In this document: positions 16,012 to 24,201 of the stretch, piece by piece
Layout: every line of letters starts with the position of its first letter
How positions within the stretch are numbered: position 1 is the first letter of the stretch
DNA from: Mucilaginibacter sp. L196
Lineage (GTDB): Bacteria; Bacteroidota; Bacteroidia; Sphingobacteriales; Sphingobacteriaceae
DNA: 64,000 nucleotides
Direction: 5' to 3'
Assembly (NCBI RefSeq): GCF_009765905.1
Contig: NZ_LMUO01000011.1
Span: forward strand, 124,001 to 188,000
The notes under the pieces: model-generated
The model's database searches: none
Told to the model about the DNA's origin: nothing
The model's input: the letters and a program-made list of their open reading frames with translations, nothing else
Translations under genes and position numbers: made by a program

Positions 16012-16015
16012 GTTT

Positions 16016-16351
16016 ATGGAACAACCTAAACTATTGTCAATAATCGCATATTCAATTCTACTATTTTTAAATAACCTTGTCGCAATTTCTTCACTTTGGA
16101 TGCCTTTCTCTGAAACAGATTGTTGGGGGTGTAATATCAAGACCGATTTTTTCTTTCGGCTTGCAGCATATTGTTTAATTATAGCGTTGTTTTTTTCTAC
16201 GATTTCTTTAGGTATAACATATCTTTTCAACTTATATCTAACCTCGCCTTTTAAAAATCTTTTGCGCTTCTTTATATGGCAATTTTTAATTTTGTTTATT
16301 ATTTCTACTTTAATAACCGCCGCTATTCTTTTTTTTATATCAATAATGTAA
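16016..16351 (+). CDS. Three-helix membrane protein of unknown function
   Basis: 111 residues with three strong hydrophobic segments (LLSIIAYSILLFLNNLVAIS, LAAYCLIIALFFSTISLGIT, and FLILFIISTLITAAILFF) and a short extracytoplasmic loop carrying two cysteines (TDCWGC). The antisense frame is also open, but this strand gives typical membrane-protein composition and has a promoter-like sequence directly upstream. No family is recognised. It stands alone ahead of the response-regulator gene. Confidence 0.5.
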   Translation: MEQPKLLSIIAYSILLFLNNLVAISSLWMPFSETDCWGCNIKTDFFFRLAAYCLIIALFFSTISLGITYLFNLYLTSPFKNLLRFFIWQFLILFIISTLITAAILFFISIM

Positions 16352-16449
16352 TACAATGATATTAGCCTGCGGTCGGTGTTTTCACCGCACCTCCTCCCAA
16401 TGTTTTCCCCCATCAAAATCTCCCATAAAATCCCCACCTTTGTATCAGC

Positions 16450-17790
16450 ATGTCGAAAGGTAAACTACTGGTTATTGATGATGAAGAGCGTTTGCGCAAA
16501 TTGCTCACCCGTATTTTACAGTTAGAGGGTTTTGAGGTGATTGAGGCAGCCACCGCAAAAGATGGCCTGCGCAAGCTGGAGCATGAGGTAGTTGATGTGA
16601 TCATCAGCGATGTAAAGCTGCCCGATATTAATGGCATCGAACTTACCAAAACTATAAAAGCTGCCTATCCGGCTATCGAAATTATTGTGCTTACCGCTTA
16701 TGGTACCATAGGTGATGGCGTAACCGCCATCAAAAACGGCGCGTTCGACTATATCACCAAAGGTGATGATAACGAAAAAATAATCCCGCTGGTTAACAAG
16801 GCAATGGATAAGGCCGTTCTGCAACGCCGTGTGTCTGAGCTGGAAACCAAGCTAAGTTCACGCTTTGGGTTCGACCGTATTGTAGGCACATCGCCGGCCA
16901 TCGCCACAGCCATAAATCTTGCCCGCCGTGTTGCAGGGACTGATACCACCGTACTTATTTTAGGCGAAACCGGTACAGGCAAGGAAGTTTTTGCCGAGGC
17001 GATACACCAGGCAAGTCCGCGTAGTACAAAGCCATTTGTAGCTATCAATTGCAGCGCTTTTGGTAAAGAATTATTGGAGAGCGAATTATTCGGCCATAAA
17101 GCTGGGTCATTTACCGGCGCTATTAAAGATAAGAAGGGTTTGTTTGAAGAAGCCAACGGCGGTACCATTTTTCTGGACGAGATTGGCGAAATGGATCACG
17201 AATTGCAAGCCAAATTATTACGTGTATTGGAATCTCAGCAATTCATCAAAATTGGCGATACTAAAATTACCAAAGTAAGCGTACGTATACTGGCCGCTAC
17301 TAATCGTAATCTGCAGGATGAAGTGGCACGAGATCAGTTTCGCTCTGATCTTTTTTATCGTTTATCAGTATTCCAAATCACGCTGCCATCCTTACGCGAT
17401 CGCAGGAAAGACATACCTGTACTGGCTAAAATGTTCATTCATCAATACGCCTCAAAAGTAAATACCCAAATAACAGGGGCTACAACAGAATTTTACAATA
17501 AGCTGGAAGCATATAACTGGCCAGGCAATGTGCGTGAGCTAAAAAATATCATCGAGCGGGCTGTTATCATGTGTGATGGAACAGAGTTGGATACTTCTGT
17601 ATTACCCTATGAATTTGATTCATCACCCATCACATCAAACACCTCAACCTTCGATTTGGCCGCTATAGAACAGCAACATATCCAACGTGTACTAAAACAT
17701 ACCCAGGGCAACCGTGCCGAAACTGCCCGTTTGCTAAATATCGGTATCGCTACTTTATATAGAAAGTTAAAAGAGTACGGATTGGAGTAA
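16450..17790 (+). CDS. NtrC-type sigma-54-dependent response regulator
   Basis: 446 residues in the classic three-domain order: receiver domain (residues 1-120, phospho-acceptor Asp54 in ISDVKLPD), AAA+ domain (Walker A GETGTGKE near residue 174, Walker B GGTIFLDEIGE), and a C-terminal Fis-type helix-turn-helix (RAETARLLNIGIATLYRKLK). The sigma-54 contact loop reads GSFTGA in place of the common GAFTGA. It activates sigma-54 promoters after phosphorylation. No histidine kinase is adjacent, so its partner is elsewhere. A CACCTTTG near-match to the minus-7 box lies 7 bp before the ATG. Confidence 0.92.
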   Translation: MSKGKLLVIDDEERLRKLLTRILQLEGFEVIEAATAKDGLRKLEHEVVDVIISDVKLPDINGIELTKTIKAAYPAIEIIVLTAYGTIGDGVTAIKNGAFDYITKGDDNEKIIPLVNKAMDKAVLQRRVSELETKLSSRFGFDRIVGTSPAIATAINLARRVAGTDTTVLILGETGTGKEVFAEAIHQASPRSTKPFVAINCSAFGKELLESELFGHKAGSFTGAIKDKKGLFEEANGGTIFLDEIGEMDHELQAKLLRVLESQQFIKIGDTKITKVSVRILAATNRNLQDEVARDQFRSDLFYRLSVFQITLPSLRDRRKDIPVLAKMFIHQYASKVNTQITGATTEFYNKLEAYNWPGNVRELKNIIERAVIMCDGTELDTSVLPYEFDSSPITSNTSTFDLAAIEQQHIQRVLKHTQGNRAETARLLNIGIATLYRKLKEYGLE

Positions 17791-17793
17791 TTA

Positions 17794-17881
17794 GCCCCCT
17801 CTAAATCTCCCCCGGTAGGGGAGACTTTTTTATTCTTTTTCTTTTTTAAGCCCTCCCTTCCGGGGAGGGTTGGGTGGGGCT
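17794..17881. repeat. Palindromic element, family D copy 2 (partly coding)
   Basis: The same architecture as the copy at 5397-5484: CCCCCTCTAAATCTCCCCCG then GTAGGGGAGACTTT, a T-rich middle, and CCCTCCCTTCCGGGGAGGGT then TGGGTGGGGCT. The right arm lies inside the 3' end of the minus-strand FAD oxidoreductase gene and encodes its last 11 residues plus the stop. Confidence 0.85.
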
Positions 17882-19408
17882 AACCAAACCCTCCGCCAAA
17901 TAAGGCGCCAAATACATAATTCTCGATGCGTTTTCCAGGTGCCAAAAGTGTATGCGTTCATTTTTATTACCGCCAAGTAATGGGCCAATTACATATAAAT
18001 TAGGCGCAGCCTCAAAATACTCGTTCACCCAAAAGCCTTTACCCGATAGGTTTACCGCGGCAATGCCACTATGCACCAAATTGTAAATTAGTTTGCTTGA
18101 TGATTGGCTCAAGTGATCAGACCCCGTGCAGTTAACAACCACTTTAAACCTTTCGGGATAGGTCAGCTTTTGCGGAGGATCAGTAGTGGTATAATGTAAC
18201 TCACCGCCGTTATCAGTACACTCAATTTTATCAAATGAGCCTTTTAGTAAAACCAACTTTTCCAGTTCGTGCAGCAAGCCACTGCCTGTTTTATAATCAG
18301 CCCCCGATCTGCGGAAAAGATTGCTTAACTGCATGCCGTAAATACCAATGAATGCTTTCTTCGCATCCTCATCCAGCGGTTGCAACAACTCGAAAGTAAA
18401 ACCTATTATTTTATCGATATGAGGGACAATAACACCATCCTTTACGGCAATACTAATATCTTTTTTGGCGGCATTAACCAACGTTTCAATGGTATAATTA
18501 CCTTCTTTTTTAAGTTGATCTAAATTTTCAGTCAGATGCTCATTTGTTGAATCATTAATAATATGATAAGGCAGCAATCCACTTTTTGATATTACTACCA
18601 ATTTATTTATTAGCTCGGTTACTTCCGGTAATCCTGCAAGCAAATACAAAAACTCAATACTGCTGGCATTTGAGCCAATGACAAGCACATTTCTTTCATC
18701 ATCGCTTTTTGTATACGAAAGCGCTGTTGCCAATTTTTGGATATTTTCCTCAGCACCGGGATCATAAAGATCATTAATTACGATAACAGCATCGGTATCT
18801 ACTGGCAAATCAATATTCCTTACCGGAGCCGAGCCTGTTGCTATTACAACCTTAGCGGCTGAGAGCGAAAGACTGGTTTTATCAGGCAATTCATAGCTAA
18901 TCGTATATCCATTATTTTTAGGCTGAATATTTGTAACCTCGGCATTAATTAATATGAGCTCAGCAAGTTTCCTTTCTTCAACAATTCGCAGCATTGCATT
19001 TAGCTTCTGTTGCTGGTATTCGCCGCAAATATATCGCGGCAGGTAAACGTTTTTCCAATCCGCTGCTTTAATAGCTTCGGCGTTCCTTTGCAACCATTGC
19101 CCGGCGGTTGCGCCGCCATTTTGCTGGTACCAGTTTAGTAGTTCAATTTTATTTTGGTTGAACCAGTCTAAAAAGAGGTTTCGTTCATGCTTGTTGGTGA
19201 AAAAATCGTAGATAGAAGTAATGGTAAGCGCGTTTATTGAAGAGCGGCTGCCATAAGGCACACCCAACCAAAACTCCCGGTTCTTTTCAATAACGGTGAT
19301 GAAAAATTTATGGTCGGCAGGTTTGTCTATCAACCTGTTAAAAACCTCAATAAGTGTTGACGTACATGCTATGCCGCTACCAATAATAACCAGATCAGCA
19401 GGCTTCAT
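17846..19408 (-). CDS. FAD/NAD(P)-binding oxidoreductase with repeat-derived C-terminus
   Basis: 520 residues. The N-terminal dinucleotide motif is LVIIGSGIACTSTLIEVFNR, with EFWLGVPYGS soon after, a second ATGSAPVRNIDLP block, and VLVIGSNASSIEFLYLLAGL, as in NAD_binding_9-type FAD proteins. It is probably a flavin mono-oxygenase or dehydrogenase, but the substrate is unknown. It overlaps the upstream aminotransferase gene by 1 bp (TAATG), so it belongs to the amino-sugar operon and may act on that product. The last 11 residues (SPTQPSPEGRA) are encoded by the family D palindromic repeat, an extension that is unlikely to be ancestral. Confidence 0.7.
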   Translation of the reverse strand: MKPADLVIIGSGIACTSTLIEVFNRLIDKPADHKFFITVIEKNREFWLGVPYGSRSSINALTITSIYDFFTNKHERNLFLDWFNQNKIELLNWYQQNGGATAGQWLQRNAEAIKAADWKNVYLPRYICGEYQQQKLNAMLRIVEERKLAELILINAEVTNIQPKNNGYTISYELPDKTSLSLSAAKVVIATGSAPVRNIDLPVDTDAVIVINDLYDPGAEENIQKLATALSYTKSDDERNVLVIGSNASSIEFLYLLAGLPEVTELINKLVVISKSGLLPYHIINDSTNEHLTENLDQLKKEGNYTIETLVNAAKKDISIAVKDGVIVPHIDKIIGFTFELLQPLDEDAKKAFIGIYGMQLSNLFRRSGADYKTGSGLLHELEKLVLLKGSFDKIECTDNGGELHYTTTDPPQKLTYPERFKVVVNCTGSDHLSQSSSKLIYNLVHSGIAAVNLSGKGFWVNEYFEAAPNLYVIGPLLGGNKNERIHFWHLENASRIMYLAPYLAEGLVSPTQPSPEGRA

Positions 19409-20499
19409 TAATTAAATTTATTTAAGGCCTCAATTACCTGCATAACCTCATCCTCGGTATGAGAAAAAGAGCAGGGGATACTTAGCGTGGTGTCATGTAT
19501 TTCATCGGCAATAGGGTAAGCGCTTTTTATTCCTTTAACACCATCTAGCGCTTTTTGCTTGTGCGGCGGCACGGGATAATGTATCACTGTACCAATACCA
19601 TTATCGGTAAGGTATTGCTGCAACTCATCACGCTTTTTGTGCCTGATATTAAAAATATGGAACACATCGTAAAAGTCCGCATTCTGTACAGGTAAAATAA
19701 AATCAGCTTTTAAATTATCAAAATACAATTGTGCCAGTTTGTTGCGGTGCGCGTTCATTTCTTTTAGGTACTTCAATTTAATGCTCAGAAAAGCAGCCTG
19801 CATTTCATCAAGGCGATTGTTGTAGCCAATTATATCATTATAGTATTTACGTTCCGACCCATAATTGCGCAGCTGGGCCAGCGTTTTTTTATGCGATTCA
19901 TTATTGCAAATAATAGCTCCCGCATCACCCAAGGCACCTAAATTTTTTGTAGGATAAAAGCTAAAAGCACCAAACTCGCCAAAAGTGCCCGAAAGTTGAC
20001 CCTTAAAAGTTGCGCCATGCGATTGCGCGCAATCCTCCACCAAAATAAGATTATGCCTGGTTTTAATGGCTGTTATTTTATCCATCTGACAGCACTTACC
20101 ATATAAATGTACCACCATAATGGCTTTAGTTTTTTGTGTTATCGCCTCCTCTATTTTGTTTGGGTCGATGTTGTAAGTGGCAATATCAGGCTCAACCAAA
20201 ACGGGTATCAATTGGCAGGCCAGTATGGCTAAAATACTGGCTATATAAGTATTTGAGGGCACAATAACCTCGCTCCCTTCGGGGAAATTACAGGCTTTTA
20301 ATGACAGGATTAATGCATCTAATCCGTTGGATATACCAATGCAGTAATTTACGTTGTGCCATTTAGCATAGGCTTTCTCAAATACCTCCAGCTCAGGGCC
20401 TAAAATGTAATGCCCGTTGTTAATTACTGAATCAAACTTTTCCCTGAACTTATCTTCGAAAGGGGTATTTAGCCGTTTCAGATTTTCGTAGGGGATCAT
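19408..20499 (-). CDS. DegT/DnrJ/EryC1 sugar aminotransferase (FdtB/QdtB-like)
   Basis: 363 residues of the PLP-dependent aspartate aminotransferase fold. Lys185 in FYPTKNLGALGDAG is the PLP Schiff-base residue; VEDCAQSHGA supplies the cofactor-binding Asp. Family members transaminate nucleotide-linked keto-sugars. With a ketoisomerase gene directly upstream (2-bp gap), the likely reaction is formation of dTDP-3-amino-3,6-dideoxy-hexose (Fuc3N or Qui3N type). No dTDP-glucose pyrophosphorylase or 4,6-dehydratase is in the operon, so the precursor must come from elsewhere. Cytoplasmic. Confidence 0.87.
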   Translation of the reverse strand: MIPYENLKRLNTPFEDKFREKFDSVINNGHYILGPELEVFEKAYAKWHNVNYCIGISNGLDALILSLKACNFPEGSEVIVPSNTYIASILAILACQLIPVLVEPDIATYNIDPNKIEEAITQKTKAIMVVHLYGKCCQMDKITAIKTRHNLILVEDCAQSHGATFKGQLSGTFGEFGAFSFYPTKNLGALGDAGAIICNNESHKKTLAQLRNYGSERKYYNDIIGYNNRLDEMQAAFLSIKLKYLKEMNAHRNKLAQLYFDNLKADFILPVQNADFYDVFHIFNIRHKKRDELQQYLTDNGIGTVIHYPVPPHKQKALDGVKGIKSAYPIADEIHDTTLSIPCSFSHTEDEVMQVIEALNKFN

Positions 20500-20500
20500 C

Positions 20501-20875
20501 TTAGCTAATACTTAAAGGTTCGTAAGCGTAATCTTTAGGGTCATAATTTGTTGATGCTATGCCCATTAATACTGCGTCGGGGCTAAGGTCATACATCACA
20601 TGCCAGTCGCCAATTTCCATTATCAGGATTTTTGAAGGATCAGATAAATAATATTCTTTCTTTTCCCTGCCATTATCAATCAAAACAGTAAAAGTACCGT
20701 TCATGCAAATTAAGCCTTCAACGGTTTCAAAATGGCGATGCCCACCCCGGTTAAGTGATTCGTTGACGTTATATATGTAATAGATCCTTTTGATGTCAAA
20801 AGGAAGGGCGCGGTCAATAGAATTTAAAGAGCCACGTTCATCAGTATAAGTTTTTAATTCAATAAAGTATGCCAT
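20501..20875 (-). CDS. FdtA/QdtA-type dTDP-6-deoxy-hexulose 3,4-ketoisomerase
   Basis: 124 residues, a single cupin. FDIKRIYYIYNV and LNRGGHRHFETVEGLICMNG contain the catalytic His pair of the family; FTVLIDNGREKKEYYL and IMEIGDWHVMYDLSPDAVLM are the following cupin strands. It moves the keto group of dTDP-4-keto-6-deoxyglucose from C4 to C3, supplying the aminotransferase encoded 2 bp downstream. The start (20875) overlaps the upstream glycosyltransferase gene by 17 bp. Whether it is FdtA-like (galacto) or QdtA-like (gluco) cannot be told by eye. Confidence 0.87.
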   Translation of the reverse strand: MAYFIELKTYTDERGSLNSIDRALPFDIKRIYYIYNVNESLNRGGHRHFETVEGLICMNGTFTVLIDNGREKKEYYLSDPSKILIMEIGDWHVMYDLSPDAVLMGIASTNYDPKDYAYEPLSIS

Positions 20876-21728
20876 CTGTCACTACGCTGTTGTGTTTATC
20901 CAGTAGATCCAATATGTTTCCGTCAACATCCATATTGAATTTACGGCCAATTATATTATCTGTCGTTATTATCTTTTCGTAATCCTCGGTAAGTAATAAT
21001 TTAGGATGGCTACCGCCTGCAGTCCAATCAATATACCTGAAATTATTATTCAATACACTGTCCTTATACGGCGAGTTCATGATAACAGTTTGGAATACAA
21101 ACTCATCACTCCCCCATGTGTATCTCAAAAAACGGACTAATTTATGATCGTTTTCAATCTTATCCATTACGTAATAGGCGCAATCGGGGCTCAATGTCCA
21201 AAACGTTGAGCTGGTACCATGAAAGCGCATGGTGGTAGGCACTTTTCGTTGCCTAACTATTGCGTTAATTAACCGTTGTACCAAATACCTGCCTTTAAAT
21301 ACCCTATCGGTAAAATGGTATTTGTATATGCGTGCAAAGGCTTCATCCCATTCGGTTTCAAAATCCCAATGCTTTATTAATTGGCTGCCTACCTGCGTCT
21401 TTAAAAAATTACTGATATAATCTGCTGATTTTAACGGATAATCCTGCCCGCTTAGTAGATTGATAAAAGCATATTCTTTGCCCGATGCCCTTATTTCTTT
21501 TAGCCCGTTAAAGCTGGCCTCAACAACTGTAAAACCAGCCCATTTAATGTTGATACGATCTTTTATGAAAAACACGTTGGGCATATCAAACAGCTCACGG
21601 TGAGTTTCTATATCTACTTTTTTATCAAGATGGATGTAAAAGTCAAAGTCGCCATTATCAAGCTTTTGTATCAGCCTTAGCGTTTGTTTTGCCGAAGTAT
21701 AAGTAACAATTAAACAAGCAAAACGCAT
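20859..21728 (-). CDS. Core-2/I-branching type glycosyltransferase (GT14-like)
   Basis: 289 residues. The N-terminus FACLIVTYTSAKQTLRLIQK with DFYIHLDKKVD, and the middle block INLLSGQDYPLKS, are hallmarks of the GT14 beta-1,6-N-acetylglucosaminyltransferase-like family. The FWTLSPDCAYYVMDKI and WGSDEFVFQTVIMNSPYKD segments follow. It is probably cytoplasmic or membrane-associated and uses a nucleotide sugar. As first gene of the four-gene operon, overlapping fdtA by 17 bp, it may transfer the amino sugar made by the following enzymes. The acceptor is unknown. Confidence 0.8.
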   Translation of the reverse strand: MRFACLIVTYTSAKQTLRLIQKLDNGDFDFYIHLDKKVDIETHRELFDMPNVFFIKDRINIKWAGFTVVEASFNGLKEIRASGKEYAFINLLSGQDYPLKSADYISNFLKTQVGSQLIKHWDFETEWDEAFARIYKYHFTDRVFKGRYLVQRLINAIVRQRKVPTTMRFHGTSSTFWTLSPDCAYYVMDKIENDHKLVRFLRYTWGSDEFVFQTVIMNSPYKDSVLNNNFRYIDWTAGGSHPKLLLTEDYEKIITTDNIIGRKFNMDVDGNILDLLDKHNSVVTDGILY

Positions 21729-21891
21729 TATGATTATTAGGATTTAAGATTTTCTGGTTTACTAATATAATCCAATATAAGGGCAATTGAAACATTTAAT
21801 AGGTTTTTTTGATCGATTTATATGTTTCGATTAAAATCGACAAATCAAAGTTTCGTTTAATGAAAACTTTAACTAAAAATATCGGAAATGC

Positions 21892-22902
21892 TTACAGATC
21901 AAGCGTAAGTTCGCAGGTATAGGTCTCTTTCCCATCAATAATATCAAGCTTGTATCTGCCGGGGTATAATAAATCAAGCCGCCTTTTAACATTTATAAGG
22001 CCTATCCCACCTAAATTATCTTTGTTGTTGTTATGTTTCCTGTTCTGAATAAAAAAGTAGAGGTGGCTTTCATCAACTTCTATCAACAACCTGATGGCGG
22101 ATCCCGGGTCATTTGCCACGCCATGTTTAAAAGCATTTTCAATAAAAGCGATCAATAATAAAGGCACTATTTGCTGGCCGTCTACCTTTCCGTTTATTTT
22201 AAAATCGATATAAGCCTTTTTACCAAAACGTATCTTTTGTAGCTCGATGTAATTTTGCAAATACTGCAGCTCCTTCTCCAGCGATACCTCGTTATCATTG
22301 CATTCATAAAGCATGTAGCGCATAATTTCCGATAACTTTAAAATTGCATCGGGGGTAGTCTCCGATCGCTGGTAAGCCAATGAGTAGATACTATTTAGGG
22401 AGTTGAATAAGAAGTGCGGGTTTATTTGCGATTTTAAAAAGGAGAGCTCCGCGCTTAGGCGTTGGTTTTCCAGGTCGCGTTGTATGCGTTCATTCAAAAA
22501 CCAATCGGTAGTAAACTTAAGTACGGTACTTAAAAAAACGAATGTCAAGCTGGTAAATATAGTACCTGTAAAGTACTGCCAAAAGCTAAGCGTTTGTTTC
22601 ATATGTATAAGCACATATGGCTTAAATATTGAGCCAATGCCATACTTAGCCAAACCGAAAATCACAATGGTTATAGCTATGATAATCCCATAGGAGGCAT
22701 ATTTTTTTTTATCAAGGAAATTAGGGATGTAAACCAGGTAATTAAGATAAAACAAGCTTATATTGATAGCAGGATATAAAAGAAACACAATTGCCAGCCC
22801 CAGGTAATCCAAATGGGTATCGTCCTGCGCCAGGAACAAAAACAACGAAATTATGCTTAGCCAAAAAAATACATGCCAAAATATTTGCCAGCTTCTTTTC
22901 AT
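21892..22902 (-). CDS. LytS/YehU-type sensor histidine kinase
   Basis: 336 residues from the ATG at 22902; the TTG two codons upstream is less likely. Four N-terminal transmembrane helices with no recognisable sensor domain are followed by a coiled stretch and a His_kinase domain. The phospho-accepting His163 lies in QINPHFLFNSLNSI, and the ATPase part has ENAFKHGV and the GGIGLINVKRRLDLLY glycine box. Partners are normally LytTR response regulators, but none is adjacent. It is divergent from the small-peptide/ABC exporter genes, which it may help regulate. A perfect TACATTTG box ends 3 bp before the ATG. Confidence 0.88.
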   Translation of the reverse strand: MKRSWQIFWHVFFWLSIISLFLFLAQDDTHLDYLGLAIVFLLYPAINISLFYLNYLVYIPNFLDKKKYASYGIIIAITIVIFGLAKYGIGSIFKPYVLIHMKQTLSFWQYFTGTIFTSLTFVFLSTVLKFTTDWFLNERIQRDLENQRLSAELSFLKSQINPHFLFNSLNSIYSLAYQRSETTPDAILKLSEIMRYMLYECNDNEVSLEKELQYLQNYIELQKIRFGKKAYIDFKINGKVDGQQIVPLLLIAFIENAFKHGVANDPGSAIRLLIEVDESHLYFFIQNRKHNNNKDNLGGIGLINVKRRLDLLYPGRYKLDIIDGKETYTCELTLDL

Positions 22903-22905
22903 AAC

Positions 22906-22913
22906 CAAATGTA
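22906..22913 (-). promoter_or_regulatory. Candidate minus-7 box for the LytS-type kinase, leaderless arrangement
   Basis: On the minus strand TACATTTG (perfect TAnnTTTG) is followed by GTT and then the ATG. A transcript started from this box would begin at or very near the start codon. No clear minus-33 element. Confidence 0.4.
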
Positions 22914-23100
22914 ATATTTTGGCGGTGTTTATAGCTACAATTTATATATAGATATGCGTTTTACCGATGAACCGGCATTTTTAGCCTATCAACTGGTTTA
23001 TCGGTGTAAATGAGCGTTCGTCTATGATAAGTGGTGCTTGGTATAAATCTTTATATATGATAAAATAAAAATTAAACCTTTGTTCAACAAATCACTCACA

Positions 23101-23304
23101 ATGAAAAAATTAATTAACAATTCAAATCCATTCATCTTATTACTGGTGCCGGTGCTGTTTGCGCTTGTTATGGGGGTAAGTTATCAGTTCCAGCAAAAAA
23201 GGAGCGAAATAGCGGGTACAACCAAACACGCTACGTCACTTTTCTTTAAAGGAGTAAGCCTGGTAAAAATGGTTTGCTCTGTTAGTAAAGAAAACGTGTG
23301 GTAA
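23101..23304 (+). CDS. Small single-helix membrane peptide upstream of an ABC exporter
   Basis: 67 residues from the ATG at 23101; an upstream TTG was rejected. It has a lysine- and asparagine-rich start, one transmembrane helix (FILLLVPVLFALVMGVSYQF) and a basic, serine-rich tail ending in CSVSKENVW. It overlaps the ABC ATPase gene by 7 bp, so the two are translationally coupled. It could be an accessory or sensory peptide of the transporter. No family is recognised with confidence. Confidence 0.55.
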   Translation: MKKLINNSNPFILLLVPVLFALVMGVSYQFQQKRSEIAGTTKHATSLFFKGVSLVKMVCSVSKENVW

Positions 23305-24197
23305 TAAGCACCGATGGGTTAACCTTTGATTTTGGCAACCAAACCGTTGTTAAATCATTATCGCTCCAGGTACCTGAGGGAAGCATCTACGGTTTTTTAG
23401 GCCCCAATGGTGCCGGTAAAACCACTACTATAAAATTACTGCTCAATTTACTGCAAACCCAGCAGGGCAGTATCCATATTTTCGGCAAGGAGCTTAAAAG
23501 CAACCGCTTGGAAATATTGGCACAAATAGGCTCGCTTATTGAGCAACCCGCCATCTACCTACATCTAAGCGGAAAAGAAAATCTGCTCAACCGCGCACTA
23601 CTTCTGCAAATCGGCGAAGCCCGGGTTAACGAAGTTTTAAAAATTGTTCACCTAACCGATGCCGCGCATAAAAAAGCCGGACAGTATTCCTTAGGAATGA
23701 AACAACGCCTGGGCATTGCATTGGCTTTACTATCCGATCCTAAATTACTAATACTGGATGAGCCCACTAACGGCCTTGACCCTAACGGGATTATTGAAGT
23801 ACGTGAGCTATTGATAAAATTGGTGAGTGAGCACAAAAAAACAGTTTTTATATCAAGCCATTTATTAGCCGAGATTGAACGGATGGCTACACATGTAGGC
23901 ATTATCAACCATGGCGAATTATTATTCCAGGGCAGTATACATGACCTTGAAGCGATGAGCAAACCTGCCATACAAATTGAAACCGATAACACCATTGATG
24001 CCGCAAACTATTTAACCCGTAATAATTATACCGTTACCGAAGTTACCGACACCCACATATTTGTACCCTACACTACCAAACAACAAATGGGCAACATCAA
24101 TAAGCTGCTTAATGATATGGGCTATAACGTATATAGCATCATTAAGCAGCACAAGGATCTGGAAAAACTATTTTTAGACATCACCCAAAACGCATAA
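23298..24197 (+). CDS. ABC transporter ATP-binding protein (BcrA-type)
   Basis: 299 residues starting with GTG at 23298, inside the end of the small peptide gene. Walker A is GPNGAGKTT, the signature is YSLGMKQRLGIALAL, and Walker B is LLILDEPTNGLDPNG with the H-loop SSHLLAEIERM. The C-terminal 80 residues are the regulatory extension seen in bacitracin/lantibiotic-type exporters. It powers the ABC-2 permease encoded 4 bp downstream. The cargo is unknown; antimicrobial peptide export or immunity is a common role for this subfamily. Confidence 0.9.
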   Translation: MVISTDGLTFDFGNQTVVKSLSLQVPEGSIYGFLGPNGAGKTTTIKLLLNLLQTQQGSIHIFGKELKSNRLEILAQIGSLIEQPAIYLHLSGKENLLNRALLLQIGEARVNEVLKIVHLTDAAHKKAGQYSLGMKQRLGIALALLSDPKLLILDEPTNGLDPNGIIEVRELLIKLVSEHKKTVFISSHLLAEIERMATHVGIINHGELLFQGSIHDLEAMSKPAIQIETDNTIDAANYLTRNNYTVTEVTDTHIFVPYTTKQQMGNINKLLNDMGYNVYSIIKQHKDLEKLFLDITQNA

Positions 24198-24201
24198 AAC
24201 T

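Noticed and set aside
15842..16024. Minus-strand ORF with CHSERSEESS
   Set aside because: Translation of a family A palindrome; a known kind of false ORF.
16009..16437. 142-codon minus-strand ORF opposite the three-helix membrane protein
   Set aside because: Poor composition, no domain, and the plus strand has a promoter and typical membrane helices.
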